The position numbers and the translations under genes were made by a program. This document shows, piece after piece, positions 17,170 to 25,277 of a stretch of DNA of 64,000 nucleotides (positions within the stretch are counted from its first letter, which is position 1; each line of letters starts with the position of its first letter). The notes under the pieces are model-generated. The model saw nothing but the letters and a program-made list of their open reading frames with translations, had not been told where the DNA came from and searched no databases. The DNA comes from Alphaproteobacteria bacterium (lineage in GTDB: Bacteria > Pseudomonadota > Alphaproteobacteria > Micropepsales > Micropepsaceae): NCBI GenBank assembly GCA_028871795.1, contig JAGWMG010000001.1, positions 1 to 64,000 on the forward strand, read 5' to 3'.

Positions 17170-17903
17170 CCATCGTGGCACACCGTTTTACCCGAGGGGG
17201 TGTGGGCATGGTCGTGGTGATGGGCGTAAAGCGCTAGCTCGCCGGCGGCGCGCGCGCCGAACAGCTCGAGGAAGGCGGGATCGCGCACCACGGCGTGCGC
17301 GTCGCCTTCGCAACAGACATGGCGGTTGAGGCAGACGACGCGATCAGCCTGCGCCATCACCACATGCAGATCGTGACTGACCAGCAGCACCCCGCAGCCG
17401 AATTCGTCGCGGATGTCGGCGATCAGATGATAGAGGGCGGCTTCGCCGGCGACGTCGACGCCGGCCATCGGTTCGTCGAGCACCAGCAAGTCCGGGCGTC
17501 CGGCGATGGCGCGCGCCAGGAGCACGCGAGCAAGCTCGCCACCGGAAAGCGCGCCCAATTGCCGGTTCCTCGCCTCGGCGACGCCCACGCGCGTCAGGGC
17601 GTCTTCCCTCGCCCGGACCGGCGCGAACAGGGCGAGGAATCCTCCGACCGTCATCGGCAGGCTGGGGTCGCGGCCGAATTCCTGCGGCACATAGCCGATT
17701 TTCAGTCCCGTTCGGCGCCTGATTGTCCCCTCGGACCGCACCAGTCCGAGGACGGCCTTCAGCAGCGTGGTTTTTCCGGAGCCGTTCGGCCCGATCAGAG
17801 TGACGATCTCGCGTGGTCGGACAGCCAGGGAGACGCGGTCGAGGATATGCACGCCGCCGGCATGGACGCTCAGCCGGTCCGCTGCGATCAGGGGTTCGCT
17901 CAT
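17166..17903 (-). CDS. znuC: Zinc ABC transporter ATPase ZnuC
   Basis: The ATP-binding subunit of the zinc importer, 245 residues, with Walker A GPNGSGKTT, signature LSGGELARVLLARA, Walker B LLVLDEP and the switch histidine in LLVSHDLH. The C-terminus has a histidine-rich stretch (HHHDHAH), common in zinc-handling ATPases of this family. It leads the znuCB unit and has a Zur-type palindrome only eight bases before its start codon. Confidence 0.92.
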   Translation of the reverse strand: MSEPLIAADRLSVHAGGVHILDRVSLAVRPREIVTLIGPNGSGKTTLLKAVLGLVRSEGTIRRRTGLKIGYVPQEFGRDPSLPMTVGGFLALFAPVRAREDALTRVGVAEARNRQLGALSGGELARVLLARAIAGRPDLLVLDEPMAGVDVAGEAALYHLIADIRDEFGCGVLLVSHDLHVVMAQADRVVCLNRHVCCEGDAHAVVRDPAFLELFGARAAGELALYAHHHDHAHTPSGKTVCHDG

Positions 17904-17910
17904 CGCGCGG

Positions 17911-17920
17911 TGTTATAACA
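17911..17920 (-). promoter_or_regulatory. Zur box candidate upstream of znuC
   Basis: TGTTATAACA is a perfect 10-bp palindrome immediately upstream of znuC. It matches the core of alphaproteobacterial Zur operators, and its position would block transcription or initiation when zinc is plentiful. The assignment rests on motif likeness and on the function of the downstream genes. Confidence 0.5.
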
Positions 17921-17946
17921 TCGCACTTTGCGGAAAAAACAGGCGG

Positions 17947-19326
17947 TCAGCGTCGCGTCCGCAAAGCCCATCCCGGCAGCAGACAGGCCAGGACCAGGCA
18001 AAGCCAGGCAAAAGCATCGCCGATGCGTGCGTACGGCGTGTTGCCCGGCCCGCGCCGCAGCTCGCCCACCAGCGTGACCATGCCGTCCGCGTCGCTGCGC
18101 TTCGTGGCTATCACGCGGCCATAAGCATCGGTCAGGGTGAGCAGGCCATCCTTCGCGGCGCGGGCGACCGCAAAGCCGTTTTCCACGCCCCGCATGGCGG
18201 CCATGCGCGCGTGCCACCAGCGATCCTGGTCAAAATCCCAGGCGGGTACGGCGAACGAGCTGGGATGGAGGACCGAGTCGCTGCGCAGCATCTGGGGAAA
18301 ATCCATGTCCTTGCAGATCGCCACCGCCGTATGGTTGGCCAGCATGAAAGAGGAATGGCCGGGCACAAAGGCGCTCTCCAACCCCGCCACCATGTGACGC
18401 TTGTCGTACTGCGCCGGCGGCGATCCGTTGGCGAAGAAGATGAGAGCATCGTTTCGCCGTTCCGCGCTGCGGTCGTCGAAGCCGATAACGATGGTCGTAT
18501 GGGTCACATGCGCCGCGGTTTCGAGTTCCGCCAAGGCCGCGCCGCGCCAGGCCGGTTTAAGAACCGCAAGCTTCTCGGGAAACACGATCAACTCAGCGCC
18601 TTGCGCGGCCAGATCGTGCGCCGTCGCGGCATAGGTGCGGACGATGTCGAGCGCGGATGTTTCATCGGCGCGGAACGTGGCGCTCGCCAGATGATCGTCC
18701 ACGCCAAGTCCGACACGGACCGAAGGCGTTTTCGGCGCCTCGGCGATCCGCCAGGCGCCGTAACCGGCGTTTATTGCGAACAAAGCAACGGCCACAAAGG
18801 CGGGCAACGCCCATTTCGTCGCCAGGTTTATCGCCAAGCCGGCCGAGACGAATCCAAGCAGGAAGGTCACGATCCAAAGGCCGAACACGGATGCGCCCTG
18901 GATCAGAAAAGGTGCGCCGACCTGGCTGTAGGCCGGCGACATCGCGGCTCCGTTCGGCCCCAGCGAGCCAAGATAATCCCATGCCGTCCATAGCGCCGCG
19001 AAGGCGAGCACACCGGCGAGCGGCGAAATCCGCTGCGCCACAAGCCGGGCTCCCATCACCGATACCGCAAAACAAAATCCCGGCAAGACGATCGCGATCA
19101 GCAGCACCGGAAGAGGCAAGCTGCCGAGATACGCAGGCAATAGATTCAGCCCGCCAAGCACACTTGCCGCCCAGGCTGCGAAGAACGACGTCCAGCCCTG
19201 CGTCTTGCCGAAAGCCAACCACAGGACAGGGACGGGCGCGATCCAGGCCAGTGGCCACAGCGCTCCCAGATCGGTCGAGAAATAGAAGCAAACGGCACTG
19301 GCAGCCGCACACAGCAAGGCAAGCAT
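17947..19326 (-). CDS. Lnt-like carbon-nitrogen hydrolase, membrane-bound
   Basis: The 459-residue protein has five to six N-terminal membrane segments, a nitrilase-fold domain (about 200-440) and a final membrane segment, the layout of apolipoprotein N-acyltransferase. The Glu-Lys-Cys triad is visible as E in FPEKLAV, K in QYDKRHMV and C in AICKDMDFP. However, the canonical H-L-V-P-F-G-E-Y motif after the lysine is replaced by HMVAGLESAFVPG, so it is probably a paralogous subfamily and not the standard Lnt. The ATG at 19326 is preceded by GGGGAGAA at good spacing; the open frame extends further upstream without one. Confidence 0.8.
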   Translation of the reverse strand: MLALLCAAASAVCFYFSTDLGALWPLAWIAPVPVLWLAFGKTQGWTSFFAAWAASVLGGLNLLPAYLGSLPLPVLLIAIVLPGFCFAVSVMGARLVAQRISPLAGVLAFAALWTAWDYLGSLGPNGAAMSPAYSQVGAPFLIQGASVFGLWIVTFLLGFVSAGLAINLATKWALPAFVAVALFAINAGYGAWRIAEAPKTPSVRVGLGVDDHLASATFRADETSALDIVRTYAATAHDLAAQGAELIVFPEKLAVLKPAWRGAALAELETAAHVTHTTIVIGFDDRSAERRNDALIFFANGSPPAQYDKRHMVAGLESAFVPGHSSFMLANHTAVAICKDMDFPQMLRSDSVLHPSSFAVPAWDFDQDRWWHARMAAMRGVENGFAVARAAKDGLLTLTDAYGRVIATKRSDADGMVTLVGELRRGPGNTPYARIGDAFAWLCLVLACLLPGWALRTRR

Positions 19327-19432
19327 TTCGCGTTCTCCCCGGCGTCTTCCATGATGAACGGGCGACTGCGGGAATTCCAGCCGGGAACGAAGGGGGCGGA
19401 AATCCCTGGCGCGCAACCGAAAGCGTTATCGG

Positions 19433-19855
19433 CTATTTCGTAAGCCGCATGGCCACCTGGGCAAGAAGGATGCGGGCGCCCTGGCGCCCCAGCGAACGGT
19501 CGGTGGCATGCTGAAGCCGGTCGGCGATTTCCGACACGTCGGGCTGCCGCCAAGGTCTCACCGAAGTCGCCGTGAATGCCATCAGGCTGCGGACGTAGAC
19601 GTCGCGCAGCACCGGCAGCGCCTGTTCGGTTTGGGCGCGCAGCTCGGCATCGGGCACGTCGAGGCCGATGCCGATCATCAGCAGACCCACGATCTTGTTG
19701 CCGTCCATGATGGTCGTGTAGATCGGATCGATCATCAGGTAGCTCGCCGATTGCGTGATCTTGTGGACGGGCGTCGCCTTGCTGCCGCTGCCGGCGCCGG
19801 CGGGCACGGCGAGCACAAAAGCGGCAAGGACGGCGAACAGGACGGACCGGCGCAT
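19433..19855 (-). CDS. Exported FliL-like protein, 140 aa
   Basis: A cleavable signal peptide (probable cut after PAGAG) is followed by about 115 residues. They read YLMIDPIYTTIMDG, GLLMIGIGLDVPDAEL, a helical stretch with LPVLRDVYVRSL and a C-terminal helix. This beta-beta-helix order resembles the periplasmic domain of FliL and its non-flagellar relatives in alphaproteobacteria. No flagellar genes are nearby, so a motility role is not supported. Confidence 0.6.
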   Translation of the reverse strand: MRRSVLFAVLAAFVLAVPAGAGSGSKATPVHKITQSASYLMIDPIYTTIMDGNKIVGLLMIGIGLDVPDAELRAQTEQALPVLRDVYVRSLMAFTATSVRPWRQPDVSEIADRLQHATDRSLGRQGARILLAQVAMRLTK

Positions 19856-20027
19856 GGATCGGACCTTTGCGGTTCCCTCCGGATTTAGTCCAGTATGGTA
19901 AAGCGATGGTTAGCGTGCGCCCGGTCAGTGTCGCGGTGCGATGTTTTAGGAGCAGGAAAGCCGGGCTTCGCCCTGTCGGGTAATGAAATTGGGAGGCCTG
20001 CCACCCGAAGCTGCGCAGCAGGGAGGG

Positions 20028-20103
20028 TGGTGGAGCTGAGCGGAATCGAACCGCTGGCCTCCTCATTGCGAACGAGGCGCTCTCCCAACTGAGCTACAGC
20101 CCC
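20028..20103 (-). tRNA. tRNA-Ala (anticodon CGC)
   Basis: The minus strand folds as a tRNA: acceptor GGGGCTG paired with CAGCTCC including the G3-U70 wobble that marks alanine tRNAs, D-arm GCTC/GAGC, anticodon loop TTCGCAA giving CGC, and T-arm AGCGG-TTCGATT-CCGCT. CCA is encoded at 20028-20030. It reads the codon GCG, frequent in this GC-rich genome. Confidence 0.95.
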
Positions 20104-20292
20104 AAGCCAGGCTTGGTGCCCGGCGGACCGGGGGGTTATCTACGAACCGGCGGCGTTTTCTGTCAACAGGCTGCCCGAATGCGAGTTCCATCCGCTGGGT
20201 GCCCTTCGCAAAGCCGCCATCTTCACCTAAGACTAGCCGGGGCGGCCCGACCGTTCCCAGCGGGGCGCGTTCACAACACACGGAAGCCAATC

Positions 20293-20589
20293 ATGTCGAT
20301 TTTCGGTCCCATTCTGTGGCTTGCCCAGCAGATCGTCTGGCTGTTCCTGATCGTGATGTTCGTCCGCGTCGTGCTGAGCTGGCTTTTTCTGTTCGATGTC
20401 GTCAATCGGCGCCATCCCGTGGCGTATCAGATCAACGATTTCACCGAGCGGCTGACCGAACCCGTGATCCGTCCCTTCCGCCGTTTCATCCCCGCCGTCG
20501 GCGGCTTCGACCTTGCGTTCATCCTAGTGTTCCTTCTCTGCTATGTCGTGCAAATGTACTTGGCGCAGTTGGGCCAAGTCCTGCCGTAG
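20293..20589 (+). CDS. yggT: YggT family integral membrane protein
   Basis: A 98-residue YggT protein with two membrane segments (about 5-28 and 70-95) separated by a loop containing EPVIRPFRRFIP, the family signature. YggT proteins have been linked to osmotic tolerance and membrane maintenance, but the molecular role is unsettled. The ATG at 20293 starts right at the conserved domain. It precedes a DUF167 gene, as in many proteobacteria. Confidence 0.88.
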   Translation: MSIFGPILWLAQQIVWLFLIVMFVRVVLSWLFLFDVVNRRHPVAYQINDFTERLTEPVIRPFRRFIPAVGGFDLAFILVFLLCYVVQMYLAQLGQVLP

Positions 20590-20603
20590 GGCACGGGTGC
20601 AAA

Positions 20604-20888
20604 TTGTTCGTTTCCATTCGTCTCACACCAAAAGGCGGGCGCGATGCCGTGGAAGGCTGGGCGGAGGGCGCCGGCGGCCAACGGTATCTGAAAGCCAGAG
20701 TTCGTGCCGTGCCGGAAGGCGGCAAAGCCAACGCCGCGCTGATTGTTTTGCTCGCAGAGACTCTCGATGTGCCAAAATCCGCGGTGCGTATTGCGTCGGG
20801 CGCTTCGGCACGCTTGAAAAGGATTGAAATCGCGGGCGACAGCGGCAAGCTTGCGGCCCGCCTCGAAGCATTGGGGAAGCTGCCATGA
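20604..20888 (+). CDS. yggU: DUF167/YggU family protein
   Basis: The 94-residue product reads IRLTPKGGRDAVEGW and VRAVPEGGKANAAL, the conserved core of DUF167 (YggU), a small alpha-beta protein of unknown function. No ATG precedes the domain; I use the TTG at 20604, 14 bp after the yggT stop, though the exact start is uncertain. Its stop overlaps the folD start as ATGA. Confidence 0.78.
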   Translation: MFVSIRLTPKGGRDAVEGWAEGAGGQRYLKARVRAVPEGGKANAALIVLLAETLDVPKSAVRIASGASARLKRIEIAGDSGKLAARLEALGKLP

Positions 20889-21790
20889 GCGCAACCATCA
20901 TCGACGGCAAAGCCCATGCGGCGGCGCTGCGCGCGCGCGTTGCCGGGGAAGCGGCGCGGCTCAAGTCCGAGCACGGTGTGATCCCGGGACTGGCGACCGT
21001 TCTGGTTGGCGACGATCCGGCGAGCGAAGTCTATGTCCGCAACAAGAACAAGACGGCACAGGCGCTCGGCTTCAACTCCGTGCACCGGCACCTGCCGGGC
21101 ACGGCGAGCGAGGCGGAGGTTCTTGGGGAAGTCCGCGCGCTGAACGGCGACAAGTCCGTACACGGAATACTCGTGCAGTTGCCGCTGCCCGGGCAGATTC
21201 GCGAGGAGGCGGTGCTCGATGCGCTCGATCCTGCCAAGGACGTCGATGCGCTGACGCCCACCAATGCCGGTCTGCTGCTCAGCGGCCGCGCCAGGCTGGT
21301 CTCCTGCACGCCGATGGGCGTGATGATTCTGCTGAGGGAAACGCTGGGCGCGATTACGGGCTTGGACGCGCTGGTCATCGGCCGCTCGCTGTTGTTCGGC
21401 AAGCCCGCGGCGCAGCTGCTGCTGGCGGCAAACGCCACGGTGACGATGGCGCATTCGAAAACGCGCGATCTGCCCGCACTGGCACGTCGTGCCGACATCC
21501 TGATCGCGGCCATCGGCCGTGCGCACTATGTCAAGGGCGACTGGGTCAAGCCGGGCGCCACGGTGATCGACGTCGGCATCAATCGGGTTCCTAGCGGCGG
21601 CGCAGGAACCGACACGGGCGAGGGCAGGACCAGGCTGGTGGGCGACGTGGATACCGATGAGGCTGCGAAGGTCGCACGCTTCATCACGCCGGTGCCGGGC
21701 GGCGTCGGCGCCATGACCATCGTCTGCCTGATGCGCAATACTTTGATCGCGGCCGCTGCGCAAGCGGGTCTGCCGGCGCCCGAGGTTTAG
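20885..21790 (+). CDS. folD: Bifunctional methylenetetrahydrofolate dehydrogenase/cyclohydrolase
   Basis: FolD interconverts 5,10-methylene-, methenyl- and 10-formyl-tetrahydrofolate in the cytosol. The active-site pattern ASEVYVRNKNK with catalytic lysine is at about residues 48-58, the substrate loop LPGQIREEAVLDALDPAKDV follows, and the NADP site includes VIGRSLLFGKP. The length of 301 residues is normal. The gene overlaps the DUF167 gene upstream, and its stop overlaps the stop of the convergent SCO gene by three bases. Confidence 0.95.
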   Translation: MSATIIDGKAHAAALRARVAGEAARLKSEHGVIPGLATVLVGDDPASEVYVRNKNKTAQALGFNSVHRHLPGTASEAEVLGEVRALNGDKSVHGILVQLPLPGQIREEAVLDALDPAKDVDALTPTNAGLLLSGRARLVSCTPMGVMILLRETLGAITGLDALVIGRSLLFGKPAAQLLLAANATVTMAHSKTRDLPALARRADILIAAIGRAHYVKGDWVKPGATVIDVGINRVPSGGAGTDTGEGRTRLVGDVDTDEAAKVARFITPVPGGVGAMTIVCLMRNTLIAAAAQAGLPAPEV

Positions 21791-22386
21791 AGCTGCCGCT
21801 TCAGCGCCTCCGCCAATCCGTCGGGGCCGAGCGTGGCGTCGTAATCGGCCACGAATTTTCCATCGGGGCCCATCAAGTAGATTTGACTGGTGTGGTCCAT
21901 GGCGTAGCCGCCGCCTTTGAGCGGCCTTTTCCGGTAGTAGACGCGGTAGGCGCGCGCCGCTGCCGCGGTGGATTTTGCGTCCCCGCTGAGGCCGACGAAG
22001 CGCGCCCCGAACGCCTTCAGGTAGGCCTTGAGCACGCCGGGGGTGTCGCGCTCGGGATCGACGCTGACAAAGACGGGCACGATGCGCCGGGCTCTCGGCC
22101 CGAGCTTTTCCACTGCGTCGGCCATCACCGCCAGGGTCGCCGGGCAGATGTCCGGGCAACCGGTGTATCCGAAATAAACCAGCATGAAACGGCCGCGAAA
22201 ATCCGCCGCGCGGCGCAGTTTTCCGTCCTGGTCGGTCAGCGTGAAGGGTCCGCCGACCGAGGCCTCGCCTTGGCTTATGACTCGGTTCGCCCCCGGCAAG
22301 GAATCGCCCGTATGCCATAAAAGGCCCGCCACGACGGCCACTGCCGCGATAAGATAGGGAATCAGGGTGAGCGGCGTACGGATCAT
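21787..22386 (-). CDS. senC: SCO1/SenC family copper chaperone
   Basis: A thioredoxin-fold SCO protein that helps deliver copper to cytochrome oxidase at the periplasmic face. It has one N-terminal membrane anchor (about 5-25), the copper-binding pair in FGYTGCPDICPAT, and the third ligand histidine in AMDHTSQIYL. I place the start at the ATG at 22386, just before the anchor. It is transcribed away from regB, the arrangement known from RegB/RegA loci in photosynthetic and respiratory alphaproteobacteria. Confidence 0.9.
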   Translation of the reverse strand: MIRTPLTLIPYLIAAVAVVAGLLWHTGDSLPGANRVISQGEASVGGPFTLTDQDGKLRRAADFRGRFMLVYFGYTGCPDICPATLAVMADAVEKLGPRARRIVPVFVSVDPERDTPGVLKAYLKAFGARFVGLSGDAKSTAAAARAYRVYYRKRPLKGGGYAMDHTSQIYLMGPDGKFVADYDATLGPDGLAEALKRQL

Positions 22387-22468
22387 TACGTATTGTGTTC
22401 CCCGCGCCCGGTTAGGTCGATAGAATTGATTGATAGTATTGCGCGCGGAAAAGGCAATCGGGCAGGAC

Positions 22469-23869
22469 ATGGCGTCGACGGATACCGAAGCACAACCCAT
22501 GCGGGCGCGGGTGATGCCTGTGGCGCGGGCGTCGGCCGTCAGAGGACGCGTGCGTCTTCGCACTCTGTCGAATTTGCGCTGGATGGCGACGGTCGGTCAG
22601 ACGACGGCGCTGCTCGTCGTCTATTTCGGCCTCGGCTATTCGCTGCCGCTCGTTCAATGCCTCGCTTGCGTGGCGTTCAGCGCAGGTCTCAACATCGCCC
22701 TGGCCTTGCGCTATCCGCCAAGCCACCGGCTCACCAACCGCGAGGCCACGGTCTATCTCGCTTACGATGTGCTGCAGCTGGCCGCGCTTCTCTATCTCAC
22801 CGGCGGCATCGTCAACCCTTTCGCCTGGATGTTCGTGGCTCCCGTCGTCATCGCCGCCTCGACGCTCAACCTCGGCAACACGCTGATCCTGGGCTGCATC
22901 GCGCTGGCGGTGACCTCGTTCATTTCCGTCATCCACCAGCCGCTGCCTTGGCCCGCCAGGGAGCATTTCGTTCTGCCGCCGCTTTATCTGGCCGGGGTGT
23001 GGACCTCGCTTGTGCTCGGCATCGGATTCACCTCGGTCTATGCTTGGCGCATCGCCAGCGAAGGGGCGCGGATGTCGGCGGGGCTTGCCGCCACCCAGTT
23101 GGCGCTGGCGCGCGAACAGCGTTTGTCGGCGCTGGGTGCGCTGGCCACGGCGGCGGCCCACGAATTGGGTTCGCCGCTGGGCACCATCGCCGTGGTGGCG
23201 CACGAGCTCGAACGCGTGTTGCCGGCCGCCTCCCAGGAAGCCGAGGACGTACGCCTGCTGCGCAGCCAAGCCGAGCGCTGCCGCATGATCCTCATGCGCC
23301 TGGCGCGGCCCGAGGAAGGGATGCTGGGCGCGACGGCGCGCCTGCCGCTGTGTGCGCTGCTCGACGACATCGCCGACACCTATCGCGGCGAAGACCTGGA
23401 CATCGTCATCGCCGCGGCGCCGTCCAATCGCGAAGAACCGCAGCCGCAGGTCTGGCGCGCACCAGAGCTGCTGCACGGATTCGGCAACATCATCGAGAAC
23501 GCGGCGGATTTCGCCAATTCCCGCGTCCGCGTCGAGGCCAGTTGGGGACCCTCGACGCTGTGCGTCACCGTCGAAGATGACGGCCCGGGCTTTTCCCCCG
23601 ACATCATCGAGCGGATCGGCGAGCCCTACATCACCTCGCGCCCCGGCCATCATGCTTTGGGTGCCACCGAAATGGGACCGCCGACGGCACCGATCGGCAG
23701 GCGCGAGGGCATGGGGCTCGGTTTCTTCATCGCCAAAACCCTGCTGGAACAAACGGGCGGTATGGTTAAGGCCGTCAACCTTCCCGAAGGCGGCGCGCGC
23801 GTCAGCGTGTCGTGGCCGCGAGGCCAAATAGACGGCGAAACGCCCCTGCCAAGAGCACAGGAGGATTGA
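22469..23869 (+). CDS. regB: Redox sensor histidine kinase RegB/PrrB/ActS
   Basis: The kinase senses the quinone pool and phosphorylates RegA. About six membrane segments occupy residues 40-195. GGIVNPF at about 112-118 matches the ubiquinone-binding motif of RegB. The phosphoacceptor H231 sits in AAAHELGSPLGT, and C271 in AERCRMIL corresponds to the redox-active cysteine of RegB. ATPase boxes follow (NIIENAADFA, DDGPGF, GMGLGFFIA). The ATG at 22469 is preferred over an upstream TTG at 22430. Confidence 0.93.
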   Translation: MASTDTEAQPMRARVMPVARASAVRGRVRLRTLSNLRWMATVGQTTALLVVYFGLGYSLPLVQCLACVAFSAGLNIALALRYPPSHRLTNREATVYLAYDVLQLAALLYLTGGIVNPFAWMFVAPVVIAASTLNLGNTLILGCIALAVTSFISVIHQPLPWPAREHFVLPPLYLAGVWTSLVLGIGFTSVYAWRIASEGARMSAGLAATQLALAREQRLSALGALATAAAHELGSPLGTIAVVAHELERVLPAASQEAEDVRLLRSQAERCRMILMRLARPEEGMLGATARLPLCALLDDIADTYRGEDLDIVIAAAPSNREEPQPQVWRAPELLHGFGNIIENAADFANSRVRVEASWGPSTLCVTVEDDGPGFSPDIIERIGEPYITSRPGHHALGATEMGPPTAPIGRREGMGLGFFIAKTLLEQTGGMVKAVNLPEGGARVSVSWPRGQIDGETPLPRAQED

Positions 23870-23917
23870 CGCCTTCGTTCTCCGGGAATATTTGCGCAAC
23901 GCCGAGGGATACAGACT

Positions 23918-24454
23918 ATGACCATGCCAGAAGAGAAAACGCTGCTGATTGTAGAGGATGATCGCCCGTTGCGCGAACGTCTGGCCCGCGCCATGGAAGC
24001 GCGCGGCTTCGTCGTGACGATCGCCGAAGGGGTCGCGGAAGGCAAAGCCCGCGCCAAGGAATCGCCCCCGGCTTATGCCGTCGTCGATCTCAAACTGGAA
24101 GACGGCAACGGGCTGGACGTCCTGGAAACGCTGCACGCGATTCGCGCCGACAGCCGCGTCGTGGTGCTGACCGGCTTCGGCAATATCGCCACCGCCGTCG
24201 CCGCGGTGAAATACGGCGCCATCGATTATCTGCCCAAGCCCGCCGATGCCGACGACATCATGGCGGCGCTGCTGGCGCCTCCCGGCTCCAAACCCAAGCC
24301 GCCGGAGAATCCGATGTCGGCGGACCGCGTGCGCTGGGAGCACATCCAGCGGGTGTACGAGTTGTGCGGCCACAATGTCTCCGAGACGGCGCGCCGTCTC
24401 AACATGCACCGGCGCACGCTGCAACGGATTCTGGCGAAGCGCAGCCCGCGCTAA
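23918..24454 (+). CDS. regA: Redox response regulator RegA/PrrA/ActR
   Basis: A 178-residue response regulator with the receiver aspartate D57 in VVDLKLEDG, the acidic pocket VEDD, and lysine in YLPKPAD. The C-terminal Fis-type helix-turn-helix SETARRLNMHRRTLQRIL is almost invariant in the family. It lies 48 bp after regB. RegA controls aerobic and anaerobic energy genes in related bacteria. Its stop overlaps the stop of the convergent gene by 4 bp. Confidence 0.95.
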   Translation: MTMPEEKTLLIVEDDRPLRERLARAMEARGFVVTIAEGVAEGKARAKESPPAYAVVDLKLEDGNGLDVLETLHAIRADSRVVVLTGFGNIATAVAAVKYGAIDYLPKPADADDIMAALLAPPGSKPKPPENPMSADRVRWEHIQRVYELCGHNVSETARRLNMHRRTLQRILAKRSPR

Positions 24455-24825
24455 CGCCGTTTGGAATGCGTCTTCGCGCCCGCGTTTCGCGCAGGCGCAT
24501 CCTTCGCCAGTTTCTTCGGTGCGATTTTGCGCCAGCGCCGTTCCAGCATTCCGCGCAGCGTTTTGGCGTCGAGCTTTGTCAGCCGCGCCAGCACGGTCGG
24601 ATAGTCCTTGTAATGTGTGGTGATGTGAAACAGCTCGGGATCGGCTTCGAGCAGCAGGTCGCGCTCGTCGATCGAATCCACAAACAGCACCAGCGAATCG
24701 TCCTCATCACGCAGGCGGGTGAAGAATTTTCCCGCCACCTTGTAGGAGGGATAACCATAGGACAGGCCTTCCTCGGCGCCAGGAAACGACAGAACGATCT
24801 TTTTCACCTGCGCCTTAGAGACCAT
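24451..24825 (-). CDS. MmcQ/YjbR family DNA-binding protein
   Basis: The product (124 residues) has the MmcQ/YjbR fold: FPGAEEGLSYGYPSYKVAGKFF at the N-terminus and LFHITTHYKDYPTVLARL in the middle, with a basic lysine-rich tail. The family has a CyaY-like fold and is often called DNA-binding without proven function. The ATG at 24825 lies inside the end of the mmcB gene (11-bp overlap), so the two are co-translated. Confidence 0.8.
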   Translation of the reverse strand: MVSKAQVKKIVLSFPGAEEGLSYGYPSYKVAGKFFTRLRDEDDSLVLFVDSIDERDLLLEADPELFHITTHYKDYPTVLARLTKLDAKTLRGMLERRWRKIAPKKLAKDAPARNAGAKTHSKRR

Positions 24826-25243
24826 CCGTCGCCTCCAGAATGTTCGACAGCCGCTCGGCCGCCACCTTGGCAAAACTCAGCGTCACGGCCTTGCGGCGGC
24901 TGGCATGCAAAGCGGTGCGCGGCGAGGGGCGAACGATGGCCCCGCCATAGCGGTCGGCGACGATCAGCCCGGTGCCGGCCGGCACATGCTCGTCGGGAAA
25001 ATCGGGCGGGATGGCGAAATAGAACAGCTCGCAGAATTCGAGATACTGCGGCCATTTCTGGTCGCCCTTCAAATCGTTCAGCGCGACTTTGATCTCGACG
25101 CCCAGCATGGTGCCGTCGGGGCCGAGCGCGGCCACGTCCAGCCGGCGGCCGTTGGCCAGCGTGAATTCCAGGATGGGCGAGAAGCCTTCCTGGATCAGAA
25201 GGCGGCTGGTGCCGCGCGCGACGTCGATGGCTGTTGCCGACAT
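24815..25243 (-). CDS. mmcB: MmcB family DNA repair protein
   Basis: A 142-residue PD-(D/E)XK-like protein with GFSPILEFTLANGRRLDVAAL, GVEIKVALNDLKGDQKWPQY and a C-terminal ASRRKAVTLSFAKVAAERL. MmcB was named in Caulobacter as a gene induced by DNA damage under SOS control. The aspartate and E-x-K pair (RRLDVAAL and VEIKVA) are consistent with a nuclease fold. The ATG at 25243 was chosen at the start of conserved sequence. Confidence 0.85.
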   Translation of the reverse strand: MSATAIDVARGTSRLLIQEGFSPILEFTLANGRRLDVAALGPDGTMLGVEIKVALNDLKGDQKWPQYLEFCELFYFAIPPDFPDEHVPAGTGLIVADRYGGAIVRPSPRTALHASRRKAVTLSFAKVAAERLSNILEATDGL

Positions 25244-25277
25244 GCGGCGAGCATAACGCAAAACGGGCGCGGGGGAA

